The notes beneath the pieces were generated by a model. The model ran no database searches. It saw only the letters and a program-made list of their open reading frames with translations, and was not told the origin of the DNA. This document shows, in pieces, positions 63,862 through 64,000 of a DNA stretch of 64,000 nucleotides. The stretch covers positions 73,742 to 137,741 of the forward strand of contig NZ_JAFFPT010000004.1 of NCBI RefSeq assembly GCF_016918785.1, in the 5' to 3' direction. Positions within the stretch are counted from its first letter, which is position 1, and each line of letters starts with the position of its first letter. This DNA comes from Leptospira ainazelensis. Its GTDB lineage: Bacteria; Spirochaetota; Leptospiria; Leptospirales; Leptospiraceae. Made by a program: the position numbers and the translations under genes.

Positions 63862-64000
63862 ATGATTTCTTCTTCACTGAGACACGGCGTTTATAAGGCT
63901 TTTCTAAAACCTCTTTTTCTTTCCTTAGATCCGGAGACCGCACACGAATTCGCAAAAACTCTTCTCGGCGCAAGTCGAAAAATTCCCGGATTTCTTTCCA
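63862..64000 (+). CDS. pyrD: 5' end of a second, plus-strand pyrD (partial)
   Basis: An open frame from ATG 63862 runs off the window. Its 46 visible residues look like a genuine class 2 PyrD N-terminus: SSSLRHGVYKAFLKPLFLSL then DPETAHEFAKTLLGASRKIP and GFLS. A membrane-binding helix followed by DPE(T/K)AHE is what the family needs and what the minus-strand copy lacks. The ribosome site is weak (TTTCAG before GATG). Whether the frame continues as a full enzyme cannot be seen. If it does, this is the functional gene and the minus copy is a partial duplicate. Confidence 0.7.
   Translation, partial: MISSSLRHGVYKAFLKPLFLSLDPETAHEFAKTLLGASRKIPGFLS
63924..64000 (+). repeat. right arm of the perfect 77-bp inverted repeat in pyrD
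   Basis: Identical to the reverse complement of 63765-63841. Left of 63924 the two copies stop matching at once (CC before TTAGAT here, CGC on the other strand). The boundary is therefore sharp on the spacer side and open on the window-end side. Confidence 0.95.

Noticed and set aside
63698..63973. 91-residue minus-strand open frame across the inverted repeat
   Set aside because: It is out of frame with pyrD and arises from antisense reading of both repeat arms.

Overview
The window reads as a chromosomal segment of a Leptospira-type spirochaete, probably a pathogenic-clade species. This is inferred from the overall protein style (many secreted or lipoprotein unknowns, methyl-accepting chemotaxis proteins with six-helix N-termini, a SpoIIE phosphatase with TPRs), the moderately AT-rich coding, and intergenic hairpin repeats of the TGTAGGA/TCCTACA kind. 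No database was consulted. I found no rRNA, tRNA, CRISPR, prophage or complete insertion sequence.

Layout. Positions 1-3840 carry a secreted unknown, a CAAX-type membrane protease, a LysM/M23 peptidase and a beta-propeller protein. Positions 3846-9874 are a compact minus-strand sulfate assimilation operon, cysH-cysD-cysN-cobA-sirC-cysI. The CysH is of the iron-sulfur APS-reductase type and there is no APS kinase. A hairpin-rich repeat cluster (10080-10500) follows, then a second CAAX-type protease homologue, a large membrane protein and a CrtC/AttH-like secreted protein whose start codons abut head to head. Positions 15227-21732 hold a coupled peptide/nickel-type ABC transporter operon without a binding protein, running into an AsmA-like gene. 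Positions 22016-24464 hold a membrane-anchored MutS-like ATPase and small proteins. Positions 24762-30436 hold a secreted caspase-like protease, an outer-membrane protein gene with a decayed tandem paralogue, and ilvC.

Positions 30817-36346 are signalling genes (MCP, OsmC, SpoIIE phosphatase). Positions 36527-44767 are an oxidoreductase and hydrolase cluster: aldehyde dehydrogenase, GMC oxidoreductase, flavin monooxygenase, HSL-type esterase, PhoD-like phosphatase and alpha/beta hydrolase. Next come mtnP, two tandem MCPs, a lipoprotein hydrolase, an AraC-Ogt fusion, a BtuF-like protein with a probable CTG start, acs, folE, a glycosyltransferase, a DUF1289 protein, a KefB-type antiporter, hpt and sixA. 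The right end has two unknown secreted proteins, a lipoprotein metzincin protease and pyrD.

The most unusual feature is at the right edge. A perfect 77-bp inverted repeat places the start of a plus-strand pyrD head to head with a minus-strand pyrD that lacks a normal N-terminus. The copies are separated by 82 bp, and the repeat runs off the window. It may be a real inverted duplication, an inversion junction or a fold-back assembly artefact. The sequence beyond 64000 would decide.
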